DNA of 64,000 bases from the NCBI GenBank assembly GCA_019638455.1, contig JAHBTU010000002.1:1-64000 (forward strand), given 5' to 3'. Of this stretch, positions 17,984 through 27,460 are shown one piece after another; the first letter of the stretch is position 1; each line of letters starts with the position of its first letter. The translations under genes and the position numbers were made by a program. Source of the stretch: Saprospiraceae bacterium. Its GTDB lineage: Bacteria; Bacteroidota; Bacteroidia; Chitinophagales; Saprospiraceae. The notes beneath the pieces were generated by a model. That model saw only the letters and a program-made list of their open reading frames with translations, did not search any database and was not told the origin of the DNA.

Positions 17984-18302
17984 TTTTGCCGTCGTTAAAA
18001 TTTGAATCTCGCCACGAAGAGGCGAAGGCGCAAAATTTTATGAATCAACTCTTTGCACCTTTGTGGCTATCTCAAAAGTTTTGATTGATGGTGTGATAAA
18101 CCCGACTTTTGGGCAAGTTTGTCAGTTCACGGGGTGCATCGGCGCCGAATGGGACGGCAAAGAAAACACGGCCTCATCAGAAAACACGCCCTGCCCCCGA
18201 TTTCTTGCGTAGTTTTCGGCCACAAGGCACCGCCCAGTAGCCGAACCAATTGTCAAACAGCAACACTCAATCACATAGATATTCAATCATTTCTCCGCAA
18301 CC
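17984..18302. other. Intergenic region with partial inverted repeat
   Basis: 319 bp between divergent genes. gccacgaagaggcgaaggcgcaaa (18011-18034) partly pairs with tttgcacctttgtggc (18052-18067), similar to REP-like sequences seen in other Bacteroidota. No gene seen; promoters for both neighbours should lie here. Confidence 0.45.
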
Positions 18303-20933
18303 ATGTTCCAACGACAAACCCGCCGCGCATTTCCTGCCAGTTATATTTTCATATTGTCCGCTGCCGTGCTGGCGCTGCTTTATTTTTTGATAAAAGAACT
18401 CAACAAAAAACAGCCCCCCCAACAGTCTCCTGCACCTGTTGAGCAAAAAGAAGAACGAGAGGCAAAAAAGGATGGGTTGCGCCCAGCCGAGTGGTTTTTT
18501 GCGGTACGCGAATACCCCGATTTTCGTCCTGATGTGGATGTTTACTCGCAAGCTGTGCGTGCGGCGATGCAGGGTGCTGCGTCGCGCAATGGCAATCCCG
18601 GCTTTTCAGCGCCGTGGAAAGTGCAAGGGCCCGCCAACATCGGCGCTCGCGTGAACACCATCAAGGTGCATCCCACCAACCCCAACATCATTTATATTGG
18701 TTACTCGCAGGGCGGCGTGTGGAAAACGGTCAATGGAGGCCAGACGTGGAACCCCATCTTCGACCAGCAATCTTTTCTCGCCATTGGCGACATCGAACTC
18801 GACCCTCAGAACCCCAACACGGTGTTTGTCGGCACGGGCGACCCCAACATCAGCGGCTATCCCTTCATCGGCGATGGCATCTGGAAAAGCACCAACGGCG
18901 GCCAGACATGGCAACACATTGGGCTTGAAAATCAGCGCATTGTTTCAAAAATAGCCATACACCCCGCCAATCCGAGCATCATTTATGCCGCAACGATGGG
19001 GCTGCCTTTCGAGCGAAACAACCAACGCGGCCTTTACAAAACCACCAACGGCGGACAAACTTGGCAGCAGGTCTTGTTCGTATCCGATTCTACGGGCATC
19101 ATTGACATCGCGGTATCGCCCGACAACCCCAACGTGGTGTACGCCGCTGCGTGGGACCGAATTCGCAACAATCAGGAAAGCCTCGTGAGCGGCCCGAACG
19201 CCCGCATCTGGAAAACCACCGACGGCGGGCAAAACTGGGTTGTGCTGACAGGGGGATTGCCGGAAGGCCCCAATAGCCGCATCGGGCTTTCCATCGCCGC
19301 CAACAATCCTAACCACCTCGTAGCGGTGTATGTCGGCACCTCGTTGGATATACTTGGCATATATAGAACCACCGACGGTGGCGCGTCTTGGTCGGCGCTC
19401 CCGTTGAATGGCCTCAATCCCGGTTTTATGGGAGGCTTTGGTTGGTATTTTGGCAAAATTTTTATCAACCCCTTCAATCCCGACGACATATTTGTGTGCG
19501 GCGTGGAGCTCTGGCGCTCCACCGACGGCGGGCAGAATTGGTTTCAGACCACTCCTGACTGGTGGCTTTACGAGGTGCACGCAGATATGCACGACGTGGC
19601 TTTTGTCAACGCCAGCACCTTCTTGCTCGCCACCGATGGCGGCTTATACCGGAGCAACGACAAAGGATTTTTTTGGGACAAAATCGAGAATATCCCCACG
19701 TCCCAATTTTACCGGGTGGCCTACAATCCCTTTGCGCCCGACCAGTACTACGGCGGTATGCAGGACAACGGCACTTCGGGAGGCAACGAGAGTTTTGCCA
19801 CCGACTGGCCCCGCATTTTCGGCGGCGATGGTTTTCAGCCAGTTTTTCATCCCGAAAACCCCAATATCTGTTATGTGGAGACCCAAAATGGCGGCATTTG
19901 GGGCAAAACGAGCGCAGGCGGCTTTTTTGAATGGGCGGCATCGGGCATCGAATCAGGCGACCGCCGCCACTGGGATATGCCTTATATGTTGAGCCGGCAT
20001 GACTACCAGGTCATGTACACCGGCACGCAGCGCGTCTATCAAAGCTATGGCCACTTGCCCTCTTGGTATCCGATTAGCGGAGACTTGACCGATGGCAATA
20101 TTTTTGGCGCACGCTATCACACCATCAGCACTTTGGATGAAAGCCCACTTGATGCTGATTTGATTTATGTGGGCACTACCGATGGCAATGTGTGGCGCGG
20201 CAACCCCTCCACCCAATCGTGGACGGACATCACTTCGGGGTTGCCCGACCGCTATGTGGCGCGGGTGCGGGCCTCGCCAAATGTATCCACGCGGGTTTAT
20301 GTGGCACACACTGGCTACAAATCCAATGATTTTTCACCACACCTGCACCGCTCCGACGACAAAGGCAACACTTGGGTGTCCATTGCGGGCGATTTGCCCA
20401 ATTTGGCGATAAACTCCGTCATTGTGCTGCCCGGTCATCAGGACTCCGTCATTTTTGTTGGCACCGACGGTGGGGTATATGGCACCCTCGATGGCGGACA
20501 GCATTGGGAGCGCTTGGGCGCGGGGATGCCCTTTGTGCCAGTCTATGACCTTGACTTCAACCCGATAGAGCGCACGCTCATTGCTGGCACCTATGCCCGC
20601 AGTATCATGACTTTCCCACTTGATTCGCTGCAAATCGGCGAAAACGTTTCGACCAATACTCCTGTTGGCAAAAATCAACCTTCGCTGGTGGCACGCCCCA
20701 ATCCGAGCAGTGTGCAGACAAATTTGATTTTGGCTCACCTGCCCTCTGGGCAAACGACCGAGATGTTCGTTGCCGACCTTTCTGGGCGGGTTGTTTGGCA
20801 AAAGCAGTTCAAGGGCGCTGCTACCCACAGTGTGCCGTTGGATGTCAATATGTTGAACCCGGGAGTTTATGTTGTTTTTGCCCGAACAGGCGGAAAGGTG
20901 TGGGGGCAACAAAAGCTGGTGGTGAATCGCTGA
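18303..20933 (+). CDS. Sortilin/BNR-repeat beta-propeller protein, T9SS cargo
   Basis: 876 residues. It opens with a membrane-spanning or signal segment (YIFILSAAVLALLYFLIKEL) and a K/E-rich stretch. Then come many VPS10/BNR-type repeats of the form GGVWKTVNGGQTW, GIWKSTNGGQTW and GGVYGTLDGGQHW, each preceded by NPN(I/T)(I/V)(Y/F)-like strands, spanning residues ~110-770. The C-terminus is a T9SS sorting domain (ARPNPSSVQTNLIL ... LNPGVYVVFARTGGKV). It is expected to be exported and surface-bound or released; the ligand is unknown. Followed after 6 bp by a DUF2142 gene, suggesting co-transcription. Confidence 0.88.
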   Translation: MFQRQTRRAFPASYIFILSAAVLALLYFLIKELNKKQPPQQSPAPVEQKEEREAKKDGLRPAEWFFAVREYPDFRPDVDVYSQAVRAAMQGAASRNGNPGFSAPWKVQGPANIGARVNTIKVHPTNPNIIYIGYSQGGVWKTVNGGQTWNPIFDQQSFLAIGDIELDPQNPNTVFVGTGDPNISGYPFIGDGIWKSTNGGQTWQHIGLENQRIVSKIAIHPANPSIIYAATMGLPFERNNQRGLYKTTNGGQTWQQVLFVSDSTGIIDIAVSPDNPNVVYAAAWDRIRNNQESLVSGPNARIWKTTDGGQNWVVLTGGLPEGPNSRIGLSIAANNPNHLVAVYVGTSLDILGIYRTTDGGASWSALPLNGLNPGFMGGFGWYFGKIFINPFNPDDIFVCGVELWRSTDGGQNWFQTTPDWWLYEVHADMHDVAFVNASTFLLATDGGLYRSNDKGFFWDKIENIPTSQFYRVAYNPFAPDQYYGGMQDNGTSGGNESFATDWPRIFGGDGFQPVFHPENPNICYVETQNGGIWGKTSAGGFFEWAASGIESGDRRHWDMPYMLSRHDYQVMYTGTQRVYQSYGHLPSWYPISGDLTDGNIFGARYHTISTLDESPLDADLIYVGTTDGNVWRGNPSTQSWTDITSGLPDRYVARVRASPNVSTRVYVAHTGYKSNDFSPHLHRSDDKGNTWVSIAGDLPNLAINSVIVLPGHQDSVIFVGTDGGVYGTLDGGQHWERLGAGMPFVPVYDLDFNPIERTLIAGTYARSIMTFPLDSLQIGENVSTNTPVGKNQPSLVARPNPSSVQTNLILAHLPSGQTTEMFVADLSGRVVWQKQFKGAATHSVPLDVNMLNPGVYVVFARTGGKVWGQQKLVVNR

Positions 20934-20939
20934 CCTGAT

Positions 20940-22295
20940 ATGTTTGGCAGCATATTGTCTATGCAGGCGGACGCGCTTTTTCTCCGCGTATCGCTTTTGC
21001 TGGGCGTTGTCTTCGCAGTGCTCGTGCCGCCTTTTCAGTCGCCAGACGAACCCAACCACTTTTTTCGGGCTTACCAAGTGAGCGAGGGGGTGTTTTTTCC
21101 AGAAATACGCGAGCAACGCCTCGGCGGCACGCTTCCGCGCTCGCTTGCTCAGGTACGCGATTCTTTTTCATCGCTGAAAATGAATTACAATGCCCGCACA
21201 AACCCACGGCTGATATGGGAAAGCCTTTCTATTCCACTCAACGCTCAACAGAGGGACTTCCTTGATTTCCCCAATACCGCCATCTATGCCCCGACGGCCT
21301 ATTTGCCTCAATCAACGGCCATTGCGTTGTCGCGCATGGCGGGGGCATCGCCTTTGCAAATGCTCTATGCCGCTCGGCTGTCCAATCTCTTGCTGTGGAT
21401 ATTGTTGGTGTGGACTGCCATCCGTGCCATGCCATTTTTGAAAAGCACGATGCTGGTGCTGGCGCTGTTGCCAGCCTCCATTGTCGTCGCTGCCTCCGCC
21501 AATGCGGATGTGACCACCAACGGCATGAGCTGGTGTTTGGTGGCTTGGCTTGTGAGGGGGGTGCGTTTCCCCGCGGCCCTTGCGGCCACGGTTGTCATTT
21601 GCGCGAACAAGCTCATTGCTTGGCCTTTGGTGCTGCTCTATTGGTTTCGCTCATGGGGAAAGCGGGTTTTAGCGGGTCTCTCCATCGCTGCCATCGGCCT
21701 TGCGGCGGCCCTGCTTTGGGGCAATCTGGCGCAGCAATGGTTCATTCCTTACGATGCGTATCACCCGGGCTTCCGAGATGCCCAAACCCTGAACGAGGGT
21801 GTTTCCCCCGTGCGTCAGAAAGCATACATTGCGGAGCACCCGTTGCATTTCATCTCGGTGGCAGCAAAATCCTTCGCCCTATCCGTTCCTTCCACCGCCG
21901 CGCATTTCGTGGGGAAGTTCGGCTGGGAAAAAAACTATTTGCACCCGGTTTGGATAGTGTTGCTATGGCTGTCCATCATCCTTGTTTGTGCCTCGGAGCA
22001 AAATCCGTTGCGCCCCGTGCAACGGCTTGGGGCCGTTGGCATCGCAGGGCTTTATGTGGCGCTGTTTGCGCTCACCATGTATGTGCTTTGGTGCCCTGTC
22101 GGGGCGGCGGAGGTGAGCAATTTTCAAGGGCGCTATTTTGTGCCCATAGCACCTGTGGTTGCGTTGGCAGTTGCGTATGCTCGGTTAGGGGAAAGCAGGA
22201 CAATCATATTTGGCTCCGTGTTAGGCATCTTGTTGGCAAGTCATGTCGCCATGGCTATTGAGATATGGTGGAGGTATTATCAAGTGGCGCTATAG
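20940..22295 (+). CDS. DUF2142 multi-pass membrane protein
   Basis: 451 residues. The N-terminal VPPFQSPDEPNHFFRAYQVS is the hallmark of DUF2142, predicted integral membrane proteins resembling GT-C glycosyltransferases. About ten hydrophobic segments follow, including a run at residues ~145-260. The last helices hold GRYFVPIAPVVAL, also typical. Function is not established; a role in surface glycan assembly is often assumed. Begins 6 bp after the BNR-repeat gene. Confidence 0.82.
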   Translation: MFGSILSMQADALFLRVSLLLGVVFAVLVPPFQSPDEPNHFFRAYQVSEGVFFPEIREQRLGGTLPRSLAQVRDSFSSLKMNYNARTNPRLIWESLSIPLNAQQRDFLDFPNTAIYAPTAYLPQSTAIALSRMAGASPLQMLYAARLSNLLLWILLVWTAIRAMPFLKSTMLVLALLPASIVVAASANADVTTNGMSWCLVAWLVRGVRFPAALAATVVICANKLIAWPLVLLYWFRSWGKRVLAGLSIAAIGLAAALLWGNLAQQWFIPYDAYHPGFRDAQTLNEGVSPVRQKAYIAEHPLHFISVAAKSFALSVPSTAAHFVGKFGWEKNYLHPVWIVLLWLSIILVCASEQNPLRPVQRLGAVGIAGLYVALFALTMYVLWCPVGAAEVSNFQGRYFVPIAPVVALAVAYARLGESRTIIFGSVLGILLASHVAMAIEIWWRYYQVAL

Positions 22296-22505
22296 GCGGG
22301 CAACGACTATGCCATCAGGGGAGGATTTCCTACCTGATGTCCGTGATTGTATGTAACGAGAATTTACCCCTTTTCGGCGATTCGGTGATTTTCTGGGCTT
22401 CACGTTTTGCCGGGTTGTCTGTGACTTTGAGGTCAACGGACATTTGTCCCACCTTTTTACAAGCCAGAATTTTTTCCTTTTCATCAAATCAAACAACTTG
22501 TCTAT

Positions 22506-23966
22506 ATGAAACACTATCTCCCTTTGGCAGCGCTGTGGCTGCTTGGCTTGCAACCCGCCTCCACTCAAAACGCCGCCTATCCTGACACCACTTTCACAAA
22601 TTATTTTCGCCGGGAAAGTGGCTGGACGGCTGGCGATGCCACCCTCAGCATTCCATTGCCAAACAACAAAGTGCTGTGGCTTTTTGGCGACAGCTACATT
22701 GACAACTACAACCCGGCTGACACGTCGTTGCCCTGTATGTTTCAAGTGCGCAATGCAGCCATGTTGCAAACGAAGAGCAATCCCAACCAAATGACCACGC
22801 TGTTGGACTACTCGCAGTCAGGCATAAACAGGACGCTGTTCAAATTATCGAACAATGAGCTGCCCTATTATTACTTCTGGCCGGGGCATGGCTATGTTCA
22901 CGGCGATACGGTCTATATTTTTCTGCAACGATACCACACTCCGCAAGGCTCTTCACAAATCAATCATGTAGGCACATATTTAGCCAAGATGCTTCTTCCA
23001 AATTTGGAATTGGTGGGCATTTATGCGCTCCCAGCAACGGATGGTATCTTTTTTGGCCGGTGGGTGTTCGTTCCGGTGAATGGCAATTATATTTTTGTTT
23101 ATGGAAACAAAATACATGATGTGCCTTTCGGCAACGGTACTTTGAAAGTTTGGAAACCTTATGTGGCACGAGTACCTATCAACAACCCAATGGGACAGTG
23201 GCAATTTCGCACGTCCAACAGCTGGAGCAACGACCCAGCACAAGCGGCCCCCATCTCCTCGCATGGCGTGTCTCCGGGCTTTAGCGTCTTAAGGCGCGAC
23301 GGCGACCTCTACCTCATCACCCAACAAAATGGCTACTTGCAATGCGGGGCAGGCAGAGAAATATATTCTATCAAAGGTGGCGCGGCTCCTTGGGAGCCAT
23401 TCACTTCAAAGCAGACCATCTACGTTGCGCCCGACCAGTACAATGGCCAGTATCTCTTGACCTACAACGCCTACGTTCACCCAAGTTGGAATAGAAAGGA
23501 AGGGTTGCTCATTTCCTACAATGTCAATGACCACTCCGACACCTCAAAGTATAAAAACTGTCCGTCGCAGTGTTTCTATGGCAACACCAGAAACGCCGAC
23601 ACCTATCGCCCCAAATTTATCCGCCTACCTTGGTCTGCGCTGACTGGCAATGGCCTTGGGCCTTCCGGCAACGGTCATGCTACGGAAAAAGCCGCCATCG
23701 TCCCTGACCAAACTTTGCAATTGCGCTGTTTCCCCAACCCTGCCTCTGACCATCTGCAAGTGACCTTCGAGCTGCCATCAACGACCCCCGTTTTTATTGA
23801 GGTGCGCAGCCTTACGGGGCAAGTTGTCTATACTGCTCAAACCGTCGAGCAAGTAGCTGGCGAGCACAACGAATCCATCGAACTTGACAGGTGGCCTCCC
23901 GGCGTTTACACCTTGCGCGTCCAAGCGGCCGGGCAGGAAGTGGTGCAAAAAATAGTGAAGCAATAG
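22506..23966 (+). CDS. Secreted DUF5005/DUF4185-like propeller protein, T9SS cargo
   Basis: 486 residues. Signal peptide MKHYLPLAALWLLGLQPAST. The mature part begins FRRESGWTAGDATLSIPLPN and LWLFGDSYI, the pattern of DUF5005/DUF4185 proteins with a glycosidase-like five-bladed propeller. The C-terminus is a T9SS sorting domain (CFPNPASDHLQVTF ... WPPGVYTLRVQAAGQEV). Probably acts on or binds an extracellular carbohydrate, an inference from the fold only. Preceded by a 210-bp gap and followed by a strong hairpin. Confidence 0.78.
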   Translation: MKHYLPLAALWLLGLQPASTQNAAYPDTTFTNYFRRESGWTAGDATLSIPLPNNKVLWLFGDSYIDNYNPADTSLPCMFQVRNAAMLQTKSNPNQMTTLLDYSQSGINRTLFKLSNNELPYYYFWPGHGYVHGDTVYIFLQRYHTPQGSSQINHVGTYLAKMLLPNLELVGIYALPATDGIFFGRWVFVPVNGNYIFVYGNKIHDVPFGNGTLKVWKPYVARVPINNPMGQWQFRTSNSWSNDPAQAAPISSHGVSPGFSVLRRDGDLYLITQQNGYLQCGAGREIYSIKGGAAPWEPFTSKQTIYVAPDQYNGQYLLTYNAYVHPSWNRKEGLLISYNVNDHSDTSKYKNCPSQCFYGNTRNADTYRPKFIRLPWSALTGNGLGPSGNGHATEKAAIVPDQTLQLRCFPNPASDHLQVTFELPSTTPVFIEVRSLTGQVVYTAQTVEQVAGEHNESIELDRWPPGVYTLRVQAAGQEVVQKIVKQ

Positions 23967-23969
23967 GCC

Positions 23970-24078
23970 ATCTACAGAGATTCGTAGGCGTGGCACGAAC
24001 CCCGACGGAAAGTTTTTTTGGGAGAAAACCCCTTGTCGGGGTTCATGCCACGCCCAAAAGAGGGATGCGTTTGTAGAT
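23970..24078. repeat. Long inverted repeat, possible terminator or MITE remnant
   Basis: ggcgtggcacgaaccccgac (23987-24006) pairs with gtcggggttcatgccacgcc (24035-24054) almost perfectly. Short outer arms atctaca (23970-23976) and tgtagat (24072-24078) also pair. It lies 3' of the DUF5005-like gene. The ~20-bp stem could terminate transcription, but the outer arms resemble a small mobile repeat. Confidence 0.65.
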
Positions 24079-24165
24079 TGTAATGACGGTCAATATCGTT
24101 AAAGTCCGTGAGAATTTTACAACTTGCCCGCTGAAACATTGTCCGTCACTCCAATCATTTTTTCT

Positions 24166-25038
24166 ATGAAAAATAAAAACCTGGGAATTCGCCACTACCT
24201 GCCATTGGCGCTAAGTTTGTCCGTGATGTTAGGCTCCTGCGGCGAAGAAAAACCCGTGCCGCCCAACGCTCCCCCCCTCTCCGCTCCGATGGCCAGCACT
24301 TCAAACACAGACACGACGTTGCCACAAAAGAGCGATTCCGTCGTGGCCCCCTCTCCCCCGGTTGACAGCTCGCCAATCGCGCTCCCCGAAATAAAGGACG
24401 ACATCGCGAAAACGCCCGCGGGGGTGGCACCGAGGCGCGCCCCGGCACCAGTGCCACATAGCGCCGCTCCCAATCAAGACGATGCTTCCATCGCCCAAAA
24501 TGGCTTTGCCGACGTAGCCGCTCTTGACCGAAGCATCGGCATGGATATTCGCTATGCGACAGCCGACAATTTTACCCAGTCAAAAATCTACGATTGCCCA
24601 CGTTGCTTGCTCCGCCCGGAAGCGGCAAAGGCACTTGTGAAAGCGCATAAAAACCTGCAAAAGAGAGGATTGGGGCTTAAAATGTTCGACTGTTACCGCC
24701 CTCGCCCCTATCAGCAGCGCCTCTGGGACAAAGTGCCCAACCCTGACTATGTGACGCCTCCCGCCAAAGGCTCCATGCACTCGCGCGGCGCGGCGGTTGA
24801 CCTCACCATCGTGGACAAAAATAGCCGGGAACTCGATATGGGCACTCCTTATGATTTTTTTGGGAAAGAGGCACACACCGACAACATGAGCTTGCCTCCT
24901 CAGGTGCTGGCCAATCGGCGCCTGCTCCGCGAGACCCTCGAATCGGTCGGATTCAAAGGTATCCGCACCGAGTGGTGGCATTTCTCATTTAAAGGGCAAA
25001 ACTATCCATTGGCCGACTATGTGTGGCCCTGTCCATGA
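24166..25038 (+). CDS. VanX-like D-Ala-D-Ala dipeptidase lipoprotein (M15D)
   Basis: 290 residues from ATG 24166, chosen because it starts a lipoprotein signal (LALSLSVMLGSC, lipobox LGSC); an in-frame ATG lies 14 codons upstream. A Pro/Ser-rich linker covers residues ~25-110. The peptidase domain has the zinc motif SMHSRGAAVDLT (His and Asp ligands) and EWWHFSF (catalytic Glu and third ligand). FDCYRPRPYQ is also typical. It would cleave D-Ala-D-Ala dipeptides in the periplasm, pointing to cell-wall recycling or nutrition rather than vancomycin resistance, since no vanA/vanH neighbours are present. Confidence 0.9.
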   Translation: MKNKNLGIRHYLPLALSLSVMLGSCGEEKPVPPNAPPLSAPMASTSNTDTTLPQKSDSVVAPSPPVDSSPIALPEIKDDIAKTPAGVAPRRAPAPVPHSAAPNQDDASIAQNGFADVAALDRSIGMDIRYATADNFTQSKIYDCPRCLLRPEAAKALVKAHKNLQKRGLGLKMFDCYRPRPYQQRLWDKVPNPDYVTPPAKGSMHSRGAAVDLTIVDKNSRELDMGTPYDFFGKEAHTDNMSLPPQVLANRRLLRETLESVGFKGIRTEWWHFSFKGQNYPLADYVWPCP

Positions 25039-25057
25039 GTCCGTTGTTCCTTCATCG

Positions 25058-27412
25058 CTAATTCATGTTGTAAGTCACGCCAAATCGGAAGAGCCTTCCT
25101 TGCTGCGGATTGTAGAGCAAATCGTCAACGGTGCCAGTGGCATCAAGGCCGGAATAGTGCCGATTGAACATATTCTGGAGATGGAAATAGAGCAAAAAGT
25201 GGTCGCTGAGGTAGAGACGCATCATCATGTCCCACGAGCGAAAGGTCGGGTGGCGCAATTGGACGGCGCTCCGCTGGTATTCCTCCTGATAAAGGATGGC
25301 TTTGCTGAGCACTGAACGCTGGCGATTGGATGCGAGCATTATCTCCAACTTGTTGAAGGTGAAAAACATCCTGAATTGTACCTGCCATCGCGGCGCATTG
25401 AAGACATCGGTGGTGGGTGTGCGTTCCTGCCCCAGCCATTCCTGACCGAGCGCATATTGGAAATACAATTCGGTGCGTCCTCTGATGCGGGTCGTTTTGC
25501 GCCCTCCTTCGAGGTCGAAATTCTGGTCTTCGGAGACCAACGTACCTTGCACGCCCCACATAGAAAGCGACAACCCGGGCGAGTTCTCCCAACCATATCG
25601 CCACGGCCCCACGATTCCGGGCTGTTGGCGCAAAACGCCCGGCCGTGCCATCTGATGGACTTTTTCGGAAAAGAACAGCGCTTCAAATCGGAACTCTTCC
25701 CTCGATTTTCGCAATCCCACTTCCCAATAGTTGACTTTTTCGGTCGCGCCCAAGCCCTCTGGAGAGATGTTGATGGAGCCATTTAAGTCAATGATAAAAT
25801 AAGTGTTGCCGCGAGCAAAGAGCGAGGGGCGTCGGTAGCCTGTCGCAAAATTGCCGCGCACCGACCAAGTGCTGTCAAGGCGATAAAGCGCCGCCACACG
25901 CGGCACGGGGACAAAGCCAAAGGTGACATCGTAATTAACAGCCGCGCTCCCCAAGAGATAGAAGCGTCTGCTGTTCCATTTTAGTTGAGCAAATCCGCTA
26001 CCATCAATGGCCGACACGAATGCAGGGGGGAACGGCTGCACCACTGGCGGATTGAAGGAGCCATCAATCTTGAGTTCCACAGGTATGCCGTAATGCGAAA
26101 CTGCCGGCGACCCGCCCGCTCCATTGACCTGAAAGCCCAAATCAAGGAATACCTGCTTGCTGATTTTTGCATTGATGCGCGATTCGAAGCGCAGGTCGAA
26201 TCCGTTGGCAGTGGTATATCGCTCATCCGAATTGAGGTATCCATGAATACTTCTCAACACATTGTTCGACAAATCGGGTGTAGGTGGCGCCTGCGCTTTG
26301 TAGGAAGCCGCGCTCAAGCGGTCGAAAAGAAAAGTGGTGGTGGAGCTGTTGTCCACCCGATAGTAGAGTGCCGAGAGCGTGTTGCGGGTCACCCATCTTG
26401 AGCGCGACTGCACGAACCCAAGAGAGAAGGTTTCCAGCCGTTCGGCAATGCGATTGGAAGGGTTGATGTAGGAGACCGCCAAGGGATTGGTACCCAGTGC
26501 CGTGTGGTCGAATCGCGCCATGCGGTTGTAGTTGAACGAAATGCCGCGCCATGTAAGGTTGGCCCCGAACAAGCGGCTTTCGTGGGGCAGATTGGCCGTT
26601 TTGGGGAAGTTGCTGCCCGGTTCTGCTGCTCGAAAATTGGGATTGTCCGTGTATAGCGTCGTGTCCAGCCCAAACAACAGGTAATTGTTCATATTGTAAA
26701 GGTTCTGGTCGTAGAACACATCCGTTTTTTCTCGCACGGTGCTGCTTCCGTAAAGGGTAAACCTGAAAATCTTCTTGTCCTTGCCCAATTTCCCGCCAAA
26801 CATGAGGTCGAGGCTATTGTAGCCGTTGTTGCCAAAGGAAAGGTCCGCTTGCGTGAACAGCGGGCGCTCCGATTCTTTCAGGATAATATTGACCACGCCC
26901 GCGCAAGCCTCGTTGCCATAGATGACCCCCGCTGGCCCATACAGCACTTCTATTCGTTCGGCCTGCCGAATAGGGAGTTGCGCCCCAATCGGCATACCCA
27001 ACGCAACACTTGGTTTCACTGGCACGTCGTTGATGAGTATTTTGACATACTGATTGCCCGAAAGCCCGCGCATCAAAAAGGTTTCGCCTTCTTGAGCATT
27101 GCCCGGTTGCGACACCCGAACGCCCGGCGCGGCACGCATCACATCGCCGAGTGTGACATAACCATTGCGCAAGATATCGTCAGCAGTGACCACCCACACC
27201 GTGAAAGGCAAATCGTCCACCGCTTCCAGCGCGCGCGTGGCAGAAACAGCCCGTGTTTTTTCAAAATCCAAATCGCGGACGACAATATCCTTCACAGTCA
27301 GCCGCTCGGGCGCGAGCAGCAGGGTAGAATCGTTTTGAGACACAAGCGCGATGGGCGAAAAAATGGTTGTCGCCCACAAGACAACGGCGGGAAATGAAAG
27401 GTATATCTTCAC
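25058..27412 (-). CDS. TonB-dependent outer-membrane receptor
   Basis: 784 residues. After a signal peptide (MKIYLSFPAVVLWATTIFSP) comes a plug domain (LPFTVWVVTADDILRNGY, TLGDVMRAAPGVRVS, FLMRGLSGNQYVKILINDVP, IEVLYGPAGVIYGNEACAGV). A ~570-residue barrel follows and ends in an aromatic strand, LFRFGVTYNMN. It lacks the N-terminal carboxypeptidase-like domain of SusC proteins and has no SusD neighbour, so it is a classical siderophore/cobalamin/colicin-type receptor. Substrate unknown. Converges with the VanX-like gene. Confidence 0.9.
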   Translation of the reverse strand: MKIYLSFPAVVLWATTIFSPIALVSQNDSTLLLAPERLTVKDIVVRDLDFEKTRAVSATRALEAVDDLPFTVWVVTADDILRNGYVTLGDVMRAAPGVRVSQPGNAQEGETFLMRGLSGNQYVKILINDVPVKPSVALGMPIGAQLPIRQAERIEVLYGPAGVIYGNEACAGVVNIILKESERPLFTQADLSFGNNGYNSLDLMFGGKLGKDKKIFRFTLYGSSTVREKTDVFYDQNLYNMNNYLLFGLDTTLYTDNPNFRAAEPGSNFPKTANLPHESRLFGANLTWRGISFNYNRMARFDHTALGTNPLAVSYINPSNRIAERLETFSLGFVQSRSRWVTRNTLSALYYRVDNSSTTTFLFDRLSAASYKAQAPPTPDLSNNVLRSIHGYLNSDERYTTANGFDLRFESRINAKISKQVFLDLGFQVNGAGGSPAVSHYGIPVELKIDGSFNPPVVQPFPPAFVSAIDGSGFAQLKWNSRRFYLLGSAAVNYDVTFGFVPVPRVAALYRLDSTWSVRGNFATGYRRPSLFARGNTYFIIDLNGSINISPEGLGATEKVNYWEVGLRKSREEFRFEALFFSEKVHQMARPGVLRQQPGIVGPWRYGWENSPGLSLSMWGVQGTLVSEDQNFDLEGGRKTTRIRGRTELYFQYALGQEWLGQERTPTTDVFNAPRWQVQFRMFFTFNKLEIMLASNRQRSVLSKAILYQEEYQRSAVQLRHPTFRSWDMMMRLYLSDHFLLYFHLQNMFNRHYSGLDATGTVDDLLYNPQQGRLFRFGVTYNMN

Positions 27413-27460
27413 AGCATCGGTGGTTTTGGTTTGTCGCGAAATGTAGTGAGTTTTTGCGTG

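Noticed and set aside
24166..25038. Vancomycin resistance gene
   Set aside because: The catalytic domain is VanX-like, but vanA and vanH are absent and it is a lipoprotein with a long linker; a general dipeptidase is more likely.
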